Shown here: positions 32,776 to 47,700 of the stretch, piece by piece
Layout of the letters: each line of letters opens with the position of its first letter
Numbering within the stretch: the first letter of the stretch is position 1
Source: Nymphalis io
Taxonomy: Eukaryota; Arthropoda; Insecta; Lepidoptera; Nymphalidae
Assembly: GCF_905147045.1 (NCBI RefSeq)
Contig: NC_065889.1
Span: 315,001 to 379,000 of the forward strand
Direction of reading: 5' to 3'
DNA: 64,000 nt
Notes under the pieces: model-generated
The model's database searches: none
Told to the model about the DNA's origin: nothing
What the model saw: only the letters and a program-made list of their open reading frames with translations
Made by a program: the position numbers and the translations under genes

Positions 32776-35700
32776 GTTGGTGTTTTAACGTAAAACTACT
32801 TATTTTTGAAATCCAACGTTAATCGCCGTTTATATAGTGTTCTTAAGAAATACAAAAATAAAACTTGCCCGTAACCGTGGCGATATGCACCCAACAATTA
32901 GAACAATCGTGAAAGGAATATATTCAAATGAGTTGAGAGAAATTTGTTATAAACATAGCATTTAAAATGTAAGGGGATTGTAATAAAAAAATTATAGTCC
33001 ACTTTGGGAAGTAAATATGTATTAAATATATATTATATAAAATAATATTAAATATCGAACATTGAAAATAAATTATTTAATAATTATACATTGAAAATAT
33101 ATACTAAAATAAATTTGAAACATATATTTATGTACAAAAGTGATTTAAATATTTTCGTTGTTGATATTTCAACTAATCAACTTAAATTATAATATATTTG
33201 ATATTGCTTCTAATTTTGTAGATGGTTTAAATGTAATTAGTTACTTAATATATTTAGGTAATTATTATGAACATTTTATAACATCCTACACCAGGAGTGA
33301 CATATATATATTTTTATATTAAATAATGAAAACATTAACTGGCCGTGATGAGTCACATTATCACAAAACATGTAAACACATAAAACCTCATACAAGTAGA
33401 TAATATAAATTTATCTATCAATAATAATGTTGAATGGCTGAAATAAGTTTCATCAAATATTTAGCCTGTAAATTTGCTGAAAGCATTAATTACTACAAAG
33501 TTATTTAATTAATAGAAGTGTTTTGTCAACTTTATTTAGTAATGCTTTAGAAAAAAAATTCTTTATGTGGAGGTAAAGATATATATATAATACATGCAAT
33601 GACAGTGGACATGGTGTAAAATGGACAACATACTTGGTTATAGTTTATTTCATCATTCACAAATTCAATCAAAACTCTTAGTTTGTTTGCTAAAATTTTT
33701 TTTTTGTGATTAATCATCACTAAATCTCTTGTAGATAATGAGGTATGTGCAGGATATTTATTTCATTATTTTACATAAATGTTGACAAACAATATTAATG
33801 TATGTACGAAGTAACATCCATACTGTTACATAAAATCATTATATGTACAATATTGTATGACACTAGCTTAAAAGTTCCTATTATTAGCATTTTTTAGTGT
33901 TTATATGATATCAGACAGATCATGCACCACTAAAGACAGGTGATGTTCAATTATTGTTTATATAGATAACATATTAAATAACAAAAGAAATATATAAGAC
34001 TATTTTTATAATTATTTAATTTAAATCAGTTAAATTATAAAATAATTATTTGTAATTGAATCGAATATATTCATGAAAACTTTCATAGACAAACACAGAA
34101 CCAAACATTTTTCTATAACTTAAAAATATATCATTAATTATTCAAAAAAGAAACAGATATTTAAGACGTGTAAGCATGTAACCTATGAACTTCGCTTAAA
34201 TTAGGTAAAGAACTTAGGGTATTTAAGGTAAATGCATTTGATCATTTAATTTATATAATCATACATATATATCTAGTATAATACAAGCATCACCATCTCA
34301 ATATTATCAATACGAAAGTGAGTTTGTTTGTTACATTTTCACACCTTAACTACTATACCAAATCATCATGACATTTTGATAACACATTTTCTGAGGCATC
34401 AATAAAATCTATGAAGGAATTTTAAAATAATTATGCCTCTGTACGAAGTAATAAGTAAAACCCGTGTTTTGTGAAGTGACACGATTAAGTTCAGAGGTCT
34501 GAGACGAAAGCATCATTGTCTACCTGTTGAACAGTTACTTGGGATTAACGCCGATTGTTGCTCGACATTGGAAAGTGGTCTTTGTTCGTAGATTAAAATT
34601 ATTTAATAGACGTTCATTAACAATTTGTCATCCATATTACTGCAACGGGACAGACTTGCATACTTATGTACAAATACATTTCAAATCAATAGTTCACAGT
34701 GTCATTCTTTAAAGCACATTATAATATGTAAAGCAGTATATAATCGGTTTTCTTATATATAAGATAACTATTTAACATCGAATTGATTACGTGTCGAATG
34801 CGCTAGAATGTAGACTTTATTGCTATTTTTATTAAATCGTGAAGTGCATGACGTCGGCTCTTTCTTGTCTGTGTATTTAATTGTAGAAAATGTTTAAAAA
34901 AAAAAGCAATGAATAAAATAAAATTAAACTATTCTAGCCACGCGTTATGAGTAATACGAGAGGGTGGATGAATGCTTCATGAGTTGCATTCGACCATTAA
35001 AAAGTCGGAATCAAACAATAGTGGATGTATTTGTTTTTGTATAATTGAATTTAAGGTTGACAATAGTCTGAAGGTAGACTTGCAGGGGCAGGTGGACAGG
35101 TGGCGTGCAGGGGCCGGTGCGCGCTCGGTGACGTGTGACGCTCCATCCTTCGTACATTTATCTTATACATTTACCTGACATTTATAAGTTTTCCTACTTT
35201 TATATAGATGACCTTTGACCGTCAACCATAATCTCGTTGTGATTGTACACGTAATAAGAGTTATTACATTCATTGTGAACATTTCCAGTTTCGATCACAG
35301 TTCTCGATCTCGTCCGAAGCCGATATCCGAAATCGTTATCGGCTCGGTAATGACACACCTCGTTACATTACAGGACAATGGCCGGTCGCTTCACAGCGGC
35401 CGATATTCTATTCGTATTCAACGAATTGTTACTAAACTACAGTCCTACATAATAATCCTAACCATCTTGTCACAATTATGGCTTGCCTCGAGTTTTGAAT
35501 AGTATAACAGCATTTTAATTTTAATTACTCTGACATTTTAAAATACTGTTTTTTTTTTCAGATAGTGAACGTCATTGCTTTAGAAACTCTCCGAGAAAAA
35601 TCGTTTATCTAAAAGAGAACCTCGTAACATTTGATTGGGTTGGGCTTCGTTTTATGTTTAAATTTGATTCGCACAGTATATTTCTAATAGTGATGCATGT

Positions 35701-38700
35701 AGTGCGAGATGATCAAAGTTATCGAGTACTGACTTATACTCGATTTTATTTTCGCATATCCCATTATCTGCTGAGTTATTAATTTTCACAAGTTTGATGC
35801 GCGAAAACACATTTAATGTGATCAGTACATACTTAAGTTCAGATGTCCCCAGTAATAGTTGTGTTCACAATATTGATCAAAACACGAAAAGTACCGAGCT
35901 ATAGTAACTAAATATATATGTTGTTAACCATACTTTGTATCAACAGTTCTTGGGCCTAACACGAGTAGGAAGATTTTACCGACGCGTTAGATAAATATGT
36001 AGCTACGACACTAAAGAATATTATGATACTTCAATTAATTATTGTTGGTACAATTATAATTTCTTCTTTTAGTAGACAACGTGTCTAATAAAATAGTATT
36101 GGATCGTCTTTGCTCATGTACTGGATCCGTTGGATAAAGTTTCCATTACTCTTCGTTTCTGTAATTACATTGGCCGACTCTTTATTAGTTGACGGAGATG
36201 TACAAGTGATTGTATGACGGTAGAATTACATTGGTAACCTGTAAATAAATTCCATAATACCTATCCAGATGATCATATAGTAAACTCTAACCCAAGTATG
36301 AGTTAAAACGTTGAGATGGAAGAGATAACTACGTGGAAGTGAGTTTGCCGAGCGTCGGCTAACATAAGAGTCCAGGCTATCTATATAAAATTATATAATA
36401 TTACTAGCAGAGCTCGGCGTAATCTCAAACGGACGTACCAACATCCATTTTTATATAATATAATATAAAATAAGCTGTTAATGTGAGATTATGTCATTCA
36501 TACGTACTATATTATTTATCCCCACAACGATCATTATGTGTAAATAATTGAATGTTAGAAAATTCTCGTTATCGTTATGCGTTGCGACGTATGAAGTCGT
36601 AAATAAGTATAAATGAAATTTTGTAAACAATAACATGAAAATTATTTTAATTATTCATTCAAATCACGCATTTTTAAATGAAGGACTGTTTTGTACTAGT
36701 ATTTCTTTTTGGTAAGTACCAAAACCAAAAGTCTCTAAACCTTCACTTCACTATGTCTCCAGCGTCTAAAAGACAAAACGTTGTTCTCACGAAATGAGTC
36801 TCGTTTAATCTTTGATTCAACCTTGAAGTGAGTTACAGCTTTTCACGTGAAGTACCTAGTTGACGATATCTTAAAATGCACTTAAGTACCCTTCCAAATA
36901 CACTAAAAAGTCCTTTAAGCCATAATGTATAGAAAATTAGCTTGTTGGAGTGCTGCACATTCGTCATGGGATTAATAAATATGAAGTTTTAGTTTTTGCA
37001 GCACTTTTTTGCACTAGTACTAATCAGAGCTCGCTAGCGCAATGCGTAGGTCGCCACTTAAAATACTTCTTCAATATTTTAGTTTTTTTTTTGGTAGGAT
37101 GCGTTGTGTTTTATATATAGGAAAGTAGCGGTGCATTTTATTGTAAAGTTGAAGACTTGCTTTTATTACTGGGTCCATTTGAGCAGAAGTGTTCGAAATA
37201 TAAAACGGTGTGATTCTTTTACATTATGTTTCAACACAATTATATAAAAATAATGATTTTATAAACTTATAAATAAACTTTTTTTTTTTCTAAATAATTA
37301 ATCAGTTGGATTTTTTAATCATTATACAATACAATAATAATAAAGATTGCTGTTTTTATACTTTTGTAGAAGTTGTCTGCCTAAAGTAAATTAATAAAAT
37401 ATACAGTATGAATATACGAGTGAAACAAAAAAAATCTTGAAATATTAGGTACATTAAAATTTCAACAGGATTCCATAGTAAAAAATTATAAAAACTACTG
37501 AAAAAAAATCTTGTGATTGGTCTACATTAATATTTTGTTATACAAATTTATTTATTATGTATGGTATGTATGTATGGTTATGTACTTTAGAATAGGTTTT
37601 ATATAAAAGAAACTTAATAAGTTATAAGTTTCCAATAAAGAATCTTAGCTTTAAATGTCAAGCGTGCGAAATTGTTATCAGCATTCGTTCAACTTAAAGT
37701 GAAACTTGCATTTCGTTTAAAGATTGAGAAACAATTAGTTATGACCAAAGACAAACTATTCGTGTCATCTAATACAAATTTATAATGTTTGTTAGTACTT
37801 GGTATATTAAACATGTATACGTATATCGTACTTGTTTTATTATTAATAACAGTAACGGAACCACAATGCGTCTTACGTAACATTGATTCAGCAATTGTCT
37901 CGTGTAATATGATTTCATTGAGCCGTGAGAAAGCGTTGCTATTAGTCAGTCACGGGCGAATATTGAAAAAGGATGGCGATCGACGGATATGATTATCGGA
38001 AAGCATTAAGATAGAGAACGACGTAGCAGTTTTATCTGTATAAGCTATGGTATTTATCCGAAGACACAGCCTGTATCTTTAGTTAAAAATTCGATAAGCT
38101 TGGCAGAACTCTTCGTCAGTTAGTTCTCGCTCAATTAATAGGGTTTAAGTTTGTTTAGTAACGTATAGTACAACATTTCCTGTAGGTTGCTCGTACTATG
38201 CAACCGATACTACAAGTTTTAGTTAGGCTTATATTATAGGGGTCTTTATATATAGGGGACGATTGGTTAATCTGAAGATACAATTTAATGTTTTTGATTA
38301 ATCACTGTGTTCTGTCCGTGTGCATGTTGTAATGTGTTATATATGATGTACTCATAGAATAAGTTGGTGATAAGACTGCAGGCCTCTTTTTGGTTGATAC
38401 CACCCACTCGTAACATATTCTAACGCCAAACACTCAAATAGTATTGATATTTATTTATTCATTGCTGTGTTCCGGTTTGAAGGGTGAGTGAGCCAATTAA
38501 CTACAGGTATAAGGGACATGACATCTTGGTTCCAAAGGTTTGTGGTGCATTAGCGATGTAAGGGATGGTGGCGACTACGGGTAATGTGTGGCCACTTACT
38601 ATCAAGTAGCCAATTAGCTAGCATGCCTACTTACTTTGTAATAATAATTAAAAAAAACAGTTGAAAAGTTTTCGGTGAAAGATATCTTTAACAAAACTAT

Positions 38701-41700
38701 CTTTGTCATTAGTTAACGACTTTACTTGAATAACGACAGTGTTGAGTTTTGAATAAAAAATGTGTTTTTTTTGTATACTGTTAGTAATGTATCGATTGCC
38801 TTAGAAGCTTAACCTACTCCAAATGTGGAACGTATTTAGTTGTCGCTTGAGAAATTCAGAGAATTATGATTAAAATTTATTGTCCATTACTAAAAGCATT
38901 TAAGAATACACTTAAAAAGAGATAAGACGAGATTAATGTTATAAAATAAATCATTAAAAATTACTCCAAAAATATAATAATTGGGAGCAGAAATTTCAAT
39001 CCGCTTCCTTTATTATACAAAAATTTAAGTAGGTAGTTAAATTAATTTGAAATTTGAATAATTCAGCAATTTAATAATATACTAACACTTTTAGATGTAT
39101 AGTTATGTATGGTTCAGCTCAGTATTAGAAGACCATATATTTTTGTTTAATATTTTCTCATTCGCGGTACATCATCACTGAGATGATATCGCAACAAATC
39201 TGCGGGTTAATTATCAAGTTTCTACCGCGTTGCGGTATATTCACACGGTATTCAATTTAAAATAATTCCTGCACACGATGACTGTACACATTTTATACAG
39301 CGCTATTATTCAAGCGCTCAGCGACTTGCAATTCTCTAAATTTATCAAAATTTTACGTTCTATAAACATCGTGAGGAAACCTGCATGTGTCTAATTTCAC
39401 TGAAATTCTGCCACATGTGAATTCTACCAACCCGCATTGGAGCAGCGTGGTGGAATAAGCTCCAAACCTTCTCCTCAAAAAAGAGGAGAGGAGGCCTTTA
39501 GCCCAGCAGTGGGACATTCACAGGCTGTTACGGTACACAATTTTATAAATGTTGACGTAAAAATTAATGTAGTTAGTGCTGTTTTAAAAGAACTAGGGAA
39601 AGTCAAATTCGAAATCTTTAGTCGACATAAAAGCGTTGCAAAACGTTTAGCTGTCAAAATTCTACCACCGGTTGGAAAATAAATACCTCAGACTTGAGAT
39701 GAAACTGCGTAACTCAACGGTTTTTATGAAATTTCAAATTTAAAAATTGTGTTTTACAATAAGGATAATAAAATTATATTTTTATTTGAAATGGCCTGAG
39801 TGACGATCGTTTAAATAGAGTATCGTCCGTTCATTCAGCTAAAGTCTAGATTGTAAATGAAACTCTGCAACAGGTAATCGCAGTAGGTACAACGATACAA
39901 CGACGATAGCGGCACCGTTTTTGACCGTTACTCCAGTATTTATGTTGAACTGTAACGCTCATCTTCTCGTATTCACTAAAACCGCTCAGAAGAAAACATT
40001 ATATTATTCATTGATTTATAAATTATATAAATTTTACTCACGATATTACGATATTATACTTCTTGCTATCGTTACTTATTAATTGACTAACTTCGTAAAT
40101 TAACACAAATAAAACATCCGCCAATGTAACGAGTCTCATTATATAATTAGCTTAATGAATATATCAAATTAAATACTGAATCACTTTTTCTATTTAGTTA
40201 AAAATTATAGGAAATTATAATTATATTTAATTAAGTACCTGCGGACGCAACTGTTTTTATTGCCAAACAGTATCATGTTCTTATCGGAACAAATAAGTAG
40301 TAATAGTAATTATAGATGATTTAAAATTTTGAATGATTAGACAGGTGAGTTGTCAGAGGTGTCACTCGCACAGAGACAAAGGCGAGAGACGCGGGGCTGG
40401 TTGCAATAAAATTGTGGTAAAAGGTATGGAAACCGTCAGAAAGTAATTTCATGTAACAGAGATGTTGTGATTAAATTTTACAATAAAGCAATTGTTTCGT
40501 ATCTAGATTTTATTAAACTCCGAGGAATATTTTTAGATTACTGTGTTACAATATTTGTTTCAACAAATTCTCTCATTATTTGCACAATTTAAGCTTTATA
40601 TTACTTTCGGTTTTAATCACGATCACACTTTGTTGGTTTATAATTTTGCATCTCGGGCCATGAGCCGACTTGGTCTTATTATTTATAATGCATAACCATT
40701 AATGTTTAACCAATGAAAAACTAGTTACTGTACTGGTGGTAGGGCTTTGTGCAAGCTCGTCTGGGTAGGTACCACCCACTCATCAGATATTCTACCGCAA
40801 AACAGCTGTACTTGGTATTGTTGTGTTCCGGTTTGAAGGGTGTGTGAGCCAGTGCAATTACAGGCACAAGGGACAAAACATCTTAGTTCCCAAGTATGGT
40901 GGCGCATTGGTGATGTAAGCGATGGTTAACATTTCTTACAATGCCAATGTCTATGGGCGTTGGTGACCACTTACCATCAGGTGGCCCATATGCTCGTCCG
41001 CCTTCCTATTCTATAAAAAAAAGCTAGGTGGATGAAATGGTTACAAAGTATAAGTGATTACTTGAAATGTGTGACACATGAATCTAGCTAGTTTCCTCAA
41101 ATTAATTCCGATATCAAATAACCCTGTTAAATGTTAAAATTAACTTGAACGTAATCATTTACCTCGCCCTAGCGCGGTGTTAAGACATGGCTCTCAGCAA
41201 GCTCGCCCGACGCTCTCCGTCAAATCGCCACATTCGTCGCGCTCGTCCGCTTGCACTTTGATTATTTATTTTCTACAACCGTAAAGGCCGTTCATTTGAT
41301 TTATAGTTGCCATTCTACTTTGACCAGAAGTTTACCGCTAACTGGGACGAAAATAAGCAGAATGAATTGTACAATTTCACAGAAAAATCTCTCGTGGCAT
41401 TGAAAAAATCTAAAGGTTAAGTTATGGAAGGTACTGACTACTTTCGAATGTATTGTTTCGTATGAACATTCCTAAGATTTATTACTACTTTAAACTTCTT
41501 GACGTCATCAAATCTTGACTTATTAATTTCTCGGAAAAATACCGTAGAAATAGTATGAATGGGCGGTGAACCCCTGAGTCAACCATGCCTCGCATCTGGT
41601 AGTGCAGGTTTTGGGAAGCAAGGCAACGGCGTGTGAGTCAACTCCGGCGAGGGCCTGCGTGACGTCACCACGCCCGCTATGCGAGACCGCTTCGTGTATA

Positions 41701-44700
41701 CATAAACACTAGATACTTCGTAACATTTTAATCGAGGCGTATTTTATGGATTTGATACTTAAGTACACGGTGAAAGTTACACAATTTACTGTTAAAAATG
41801 TGAACTAATTATGGGGTGATCAAAAATTAAAAAAAAACAACAACAAAAAAGTAAAAACTATAACATGTTTTTTTAAATTTACTCATATAGATAGCGTTTA
41901 ACCGCTGACTTGCCTGATATAAAGCATCGACACGTTTAAAGTTATGGTGGAATGGATGAACTCTACACATTATTACTCCACACTCTTTTTTTGGGCGGTC
42001 GTGTACAAAGTACTATGATGTTATCTAATGTCTTAAAGAAACTTCATAATCTTATGTAACCATCAAATATACATAGAATGTTATATAATATTTTTCTTTA
42101 CCGTTTCATTTCGATAAATGCGGTTTTTTTTAATTTATTATATAAAACATCATTAATATGAACCATGGAGAGAATGCTAAAGAAATTGCTTTTAAATGTT
42201 CGCTTTAAATACTTTAGGAAATAAGGCCTTTGTTAATTAACGAATTTCCTGCTTTTATTGTTTTTTTAGGAGTTCGTGTTTAATGACAATAAAACACTTT
42301 TGTGTGACGGTATTCGACAGGTATTTGTTAGACAAGGAAAAGATGAGGAATACGTTAATATGTATCTTCACAATTCGCAATTGTTTAACTTTTCAAAATG
42401 ACAAAACATCTTAATTGAATATACTCACGTACCTCAAACACAACAGTTATTTAAGGAAATAGAGGAAATGTAATCCAGTACTTTACTTCTCTGAACAACG
42501 TCAAAAGTATAAAATTTTTGCCGAATATAACAGACTGAATTATGTTGATTCAATTTCAAATTTTATTAATTTAAATTTTTATTGATATTTAAATGTTAGT
42601 CCTATTTAGTCATTTATAATACAACACTAGCTTTTAACTATAAATTGAAAATAAAATGAAATCAGGAAGTTTAGATCAACTTATCACAATATCGTCACAA
42701 AAATATCCATGCATACATTTTGTTCCTTTGATGAAATCATGGTGGTCACCCGTCGATACATTTTGAATTTAAATATGTCGTTTGGACAACGAGAATTAGT
42801 AAGGACCTGCGCTGGTAGGGAAGAGAAGCGGATGCAACCACAAATATGCACATATTAGGCATGTAAAATTACTTCGATACCTGTGCGATGAAGCGGCTGT
42901 GAATTTCTTTGTCCCACTGTCACGATAAACTCATGTTTAATCTTTTAGACTTTGTTTAATTTGACTCCGTCATTATATAAAACATTTTGGATTTAAATGA
43001 TTGCAATAATAGTCATTGTTTTGGGATTCATTTCTTACAGAATTATGATGATGCAAGGCTACAATACAAATGATATCAAGAATACGTATGTATGCATATT
43101 TTATTGTACGGTCAACTAAACTGCATAACGAATACAGAAATATCTTTATAGCCGTAAATATAGCTTAGTATACGAATAACAATAAAACAGCTTAGAAACC
43201 GCCGTCGGCTACAGTTAACAATCTGAACCGTTCATCAGACAGCGTTGAGGCGAACGCTGCAATAGTCCAATAAGTCCCACTTGCGGTACTCCGAGGCCGG
43301 TAATCATCCATTGTTGTAAGAACAACAATGGCGACTCTCGCTCGTTCTTATCTCCACACGTTGAAGGTCATATTGCAATGGCCGTCTCATCTCATCTCGC
43401 CGAGAGAAAATTGTAACTCATATGAGGTTGATGTCATGTAAATATTGTCTTCGGAGTTTAGGAAGTAACTGTAATATTATTGTGTTGGTACGCGGTTTTT
43501 TTATGTGGGAAGACGTCAAGGTCATTGTACACGTTCGCGTTAGACCTCGTGAAAAAGTTAATAATGTAAACGAAAAATGCGAAAATCGTTTTGCTGTCTC
43601 GTTCGTTATAATCATATTTATATGTAAATACGTCGATTATATGTTGTTATTATTTTACACCTCATTATATACATCTTCATCGTTAATTGACGGCGCGAGG
43701 ATTTGTATTTTGTTCATCTTTTCAGTGTATTTTAAATCTTTAAAGCTCGAAAGAATCAGAGTGATACACAACTCGGTGAATGCTATTATACATATAGATC
43801 TAAACACACATATAACTACCGGTAATTAAAAAAACAACCGATAATGGTATCGTATCTTACGTCAACCATTAAACGATTACTTACTTAGCTTGAAAGTTAT
43901 TCTAAAATGAACTACAAAATTGAAAAATGCAGTTATAATAATAATCATAGTATAGATGTGTTGAGTTGAGGAAAAGGAAGTGGGAAAGATGGCGGAACGT
44001 GACTTGCATTGCTCTACGTGCTCGTCCGTGGACTGGCCTGACGGAATTGTGACCTGTCAATAGTATTCAATATTTTGTATTACAATAAATATTTATGTCC
44101 CCTGTATTTATTAATAAATATTTAATTTTCTATTAGTCGTAGGGTTTTGCGAATGCTTGTCTGGGTAGTACCCAGACAAGCATTCGCAAAGCATAAGATA
44201 TTTTATCTCGAAACTGTAATACTAATAACAATAATGTTTCGGTAAGAGCGATTTGGGTGAGTGAGCCAGTGTAAATAAAAATTATAGGCACGAGGGGTAT
44301 AAAAATTTAGTTCCTAAGATTGGTAGCGCTTTAGCATTTTAGATGAAATCATCAAAATTTAATTTTGTTGTACGACGCACTCTTAAGTTCGCAAAAATGT
44401 GTTTTTGCATATGGCAATTAATGCTCAATCCGAGACGAAAACTTAGAACTACACTTAGAGACCAAAATTTTTTTGTCTTTTCTTTCTCTGTCTTTCTTTC
44501 CAGGACTATACAGATGTTTTCATATAATCCTCGTCACGTGTTTCTTGAACAGGACATATGACGTGATTTTGTGATCCTGTTGTATCACAAACAGTTCTGA
44601 GAAAATACACGTAAAATGTTATTCACAAGTTTCTAGGGGCATTAAAATATCTACTAGTTTAAAAGTAGCACGTCTCCTATGTACGCGTATGTAGAGCGAC

Positions 44701-47700
44701 AATATTGGTAATGTTAGCTGGGGCTGTCAGCTGTCTAGTAGAGAAACAACAACACTTAGTATTATTGTACTTCGCTTTGGCGGGTGAGTGAGCCAGTTTA
44801 ACTACAGGTCCACGTGACATAACATCTAAGTCCCAATATGTAGTTAGTATACACTGTGCCAAAGAAATACTAACCCTGTGTCGAGTCGGCTAACAGACGT
44901 AACAACTCTGCTCGTTCCTGCTAGTAATATTGGGTGAAAAATATGTTACTACTTTAACATCGTTCGATTGGAACTACATCATGATCCTTGATCATGTTTT
45001 CGCTCGTTGTCAACCCTACGTAAGATCAATATTAAAGTTACGAAAGTGTTTCGTAACGCAACATTGTATGCACAATTTTAAATCTCATGCGATTTGTTTG
45101 AGACTTTCCATCGGCTTGTAATTGTAAACTCGTTTCGATATGTCTAATATTTTCGATCGTGGTTTTGATTGCACACAAACTCGGCCGCACGAATGTCAGT
45201 AGTATTTAGTAATGTTGTATTATGTGTAATGTGACGTATGTATATGTTATTAAGGTTTATTGTTATTTGTGTATAATTTGCTGATTGCTAGCTCGGTCAG
45301 CGCAGACTGCGTAATCACATTGCCGTTTTGTGGATTCCATTGTAATATTACAACTAGTGATTTCGTCGTTTATAGTTTGCTTGTTTATTTGATGAGTATT
45401 GATCCTCGTGTTAGCAGAACAGAATGCAAATTTATTTGGTGATTACTCGTGCACAGCTTTTAGGATGTATGACCGCTTAGATCGTATTCTATTGTCTTTT
45501 ATTTATGTTATATATCCGAACTTAAACTTTCACAAAATCGTTATTTAAAATAACAACAATTTTAACAACAAAACAACCGACGTGGGACCTATCTCGTAGG
45601 TAAATTTTACATAATAATGAAGTATGATATGATGTAGAATCGACTCAATGGAAAACAGTAGTTTGATATCGCAACAATGCTATCTCCGCATCATGAAACT
45701 GTATGGTTCCCATATCGTGTTGTCTGTCGAGTTTCGCCAGCTTTCCCATTTCGCACTTTCCACATGCAGAAAAAATCTCATTAACCAACACTACTGGGTC
45801 GGAATCGATTCCGTGGCTAATCGATTCTAACTCGATTAGCCGGTGCCAGCCAGCGCTCGCTACGTCACGCGTTAATACGACGCTATACTCTGTTTCGCTA
45901 GTATTTATACACATGTAAACAAAAGCAAAGCTATAGAAACAGCTAGAACATTCAAGTGACTGTTATAATGGTCAGTTTGATGGTTAACGGTACGGTAATA
46001 CAAACCGAAGCGACAAAAATAATGTTCTGAACTGGGACTTAAAACTCCGTCGGTATAATTCTTCTGATAAATGATAATAATTAGTGATCGAATCGATCGA
46101 AACTAGGTCGGTTAATAAAGTAAAAAGTTCAATGGATTTTTTTATTTGTTTATACATTTCTTGTTAGTGAGTACAAATACCTACTATTAATATTGGCTAT
46201 AAAACCTGTACCGAGGTCTATTACTATAGCTCGATAGACTTTAATAGTGCTCACGGTCAAAGAACTTTCGTAATGTAGGCTAGGGAACTATCGCGGGTTA
46301 CCGTTCATTTGTGCTTTAAATAAACTCGCATTTCGCTCTATTAAAACTTGTTCAAAAAGACAAACTCTGTTCATTGGTTAAACACTAAAATGTATTTAAC
46401 TACACACGATATTACACTAAAACAAAAAAATCAAACTCTGTGAAGTTGGAATAATTTAGTCACTACTATTTATTTGATTACGTAATAATATGTCGGCTTG
46501 ATTGTAGGTACTGTATAAGATTTATAGTAATAATAATAATATCCCGGGACATTACTCACTCACTCACACGGCCATCTGATCCCAAACTAAGTAGAGCTCG
46601 CACTATGGAAACCAGACGACTGATATACTACGTATATGTTATTATGTACTTATATAGATAATTACACCCAAACTCAGGACACACAGACATGTTTTTAAAC
46701 ACAAATGTCTGTCCTGGGTGGGAATCGAACCCACGACCTGCGTCGCGAAAGAAAAGTATCCACCAACCACGCCAACCGGCTCGTCGATTATGTTAACGTT
46801 TTGTATAAATTAATAAATGGTTACTTGTAGGCGAACATATGAGCATTTACTTTTACATACGCAATGATAGCTTTCAATGCATTGTATAGGCTCGCGTTTA
46901 AGGCAAATATACTTTGTGTAAAATAAAACGTGTTCTCTTAGTTATTTACACTCTACATTAATATAAATATAAAACAGCTAGTCCAACTGACGAAGTAAGA
47001 ACTGAACACTTTTAAACAAAGTGACATTTTACTACTTTGAATATTTTAGTTTAAACAAAAAACTCGGAATCATTAATAATGGTGTGAAAAAATCTTATTC
47101 AAGTCGCTTTAACTAGGTCATAAGTCAAATTAAAAGTTTATTTTTTATTTTAAGTAGCGGCGAGTCGAGACGACTGTGTGAGTAGTACACATCTTATCTT
47201 TAAACGAATATCGCGGGTTCAAATCTGGAAGAGCAACAACGTCTTCATGTGCTAAATTTATGTTCGTACTGTACTTGTGATTAACGATGAAGGTTTTCAC
47301 CACGAATTTCATCCGTCACCTGCAGTCCATTAACAGTTGGAGCTGTGTGATGTGTGCGTGGAACAGCGAGTAATCTCTAGACCTTAATTTTAAGGGAAGG
47401 GGTTGCATTAGCTCACGAGTGGCAGTGGCTTACGGGCTGTTCATTTTATTTAATTACTCTTTAAATCGACGTTTTACAACTTGAAGTTTTGTTCGTCTTA
47501 CGAAGAATAAATTGTTTAAAACAATGTTTTTCTTCCAGGTTGCCTCGCGCTCCTGTTGATTACAGCGTCAGGTATTTTCGCGACGGGTCCACTTGGCCCG
47601 TCCGAGAGACCAGAGGCCTACTTCAACGGCTCCTCCTACATACGCCTCGCCGCGCCCTTCTCACTGAAGCAGCTCGTCGGACTCAGCTTTCGGACATGTG

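Larger units (their letters stand above)
32776..47538 (+). other. crb intron 1 (14.8 kb)
   Basis: AT-rich. It holds SINE copies (38381, 39366, 40733, 44137, 44690, 46527), short retrotransposon and other repeat remnants (34280-34440, 41880-41945), and a few GC-richer islands (41565-41700, 43190-43420) that could be enhancers or an alternative promoter. No conserved exon was recognised. The strong acceptor at 35571 opens a long frame that I do not trust. Confidence 0.6.

Noticed and set aside
35572..35780. Open frame of about 70 codons after a strong acceptor (tttttttttcag) in crb intron 1
   Set aside because: The peptide is of low complexity, rich in Phe/Tyr/Arg, has no known motif and no good donor. 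AT-rich DNA can stay open this long by chance.
39437..39682. 81-codon frame on +
   Set aside because: It starts inside a SINE-like element; the rest is unremarkable.
41188..41262. 24-codon frame MALSKLARRSPSN as an alternative crb first exon
   Set aside because: It reaches a stop without a usable donor in the needed phase; no support as a leader exon.
46721..46784. tRNA gene on -
   Set aside because: A and B boxes are present but the ends do not pair as an acceptor stem, and a SINE body with an ATT tail follows.
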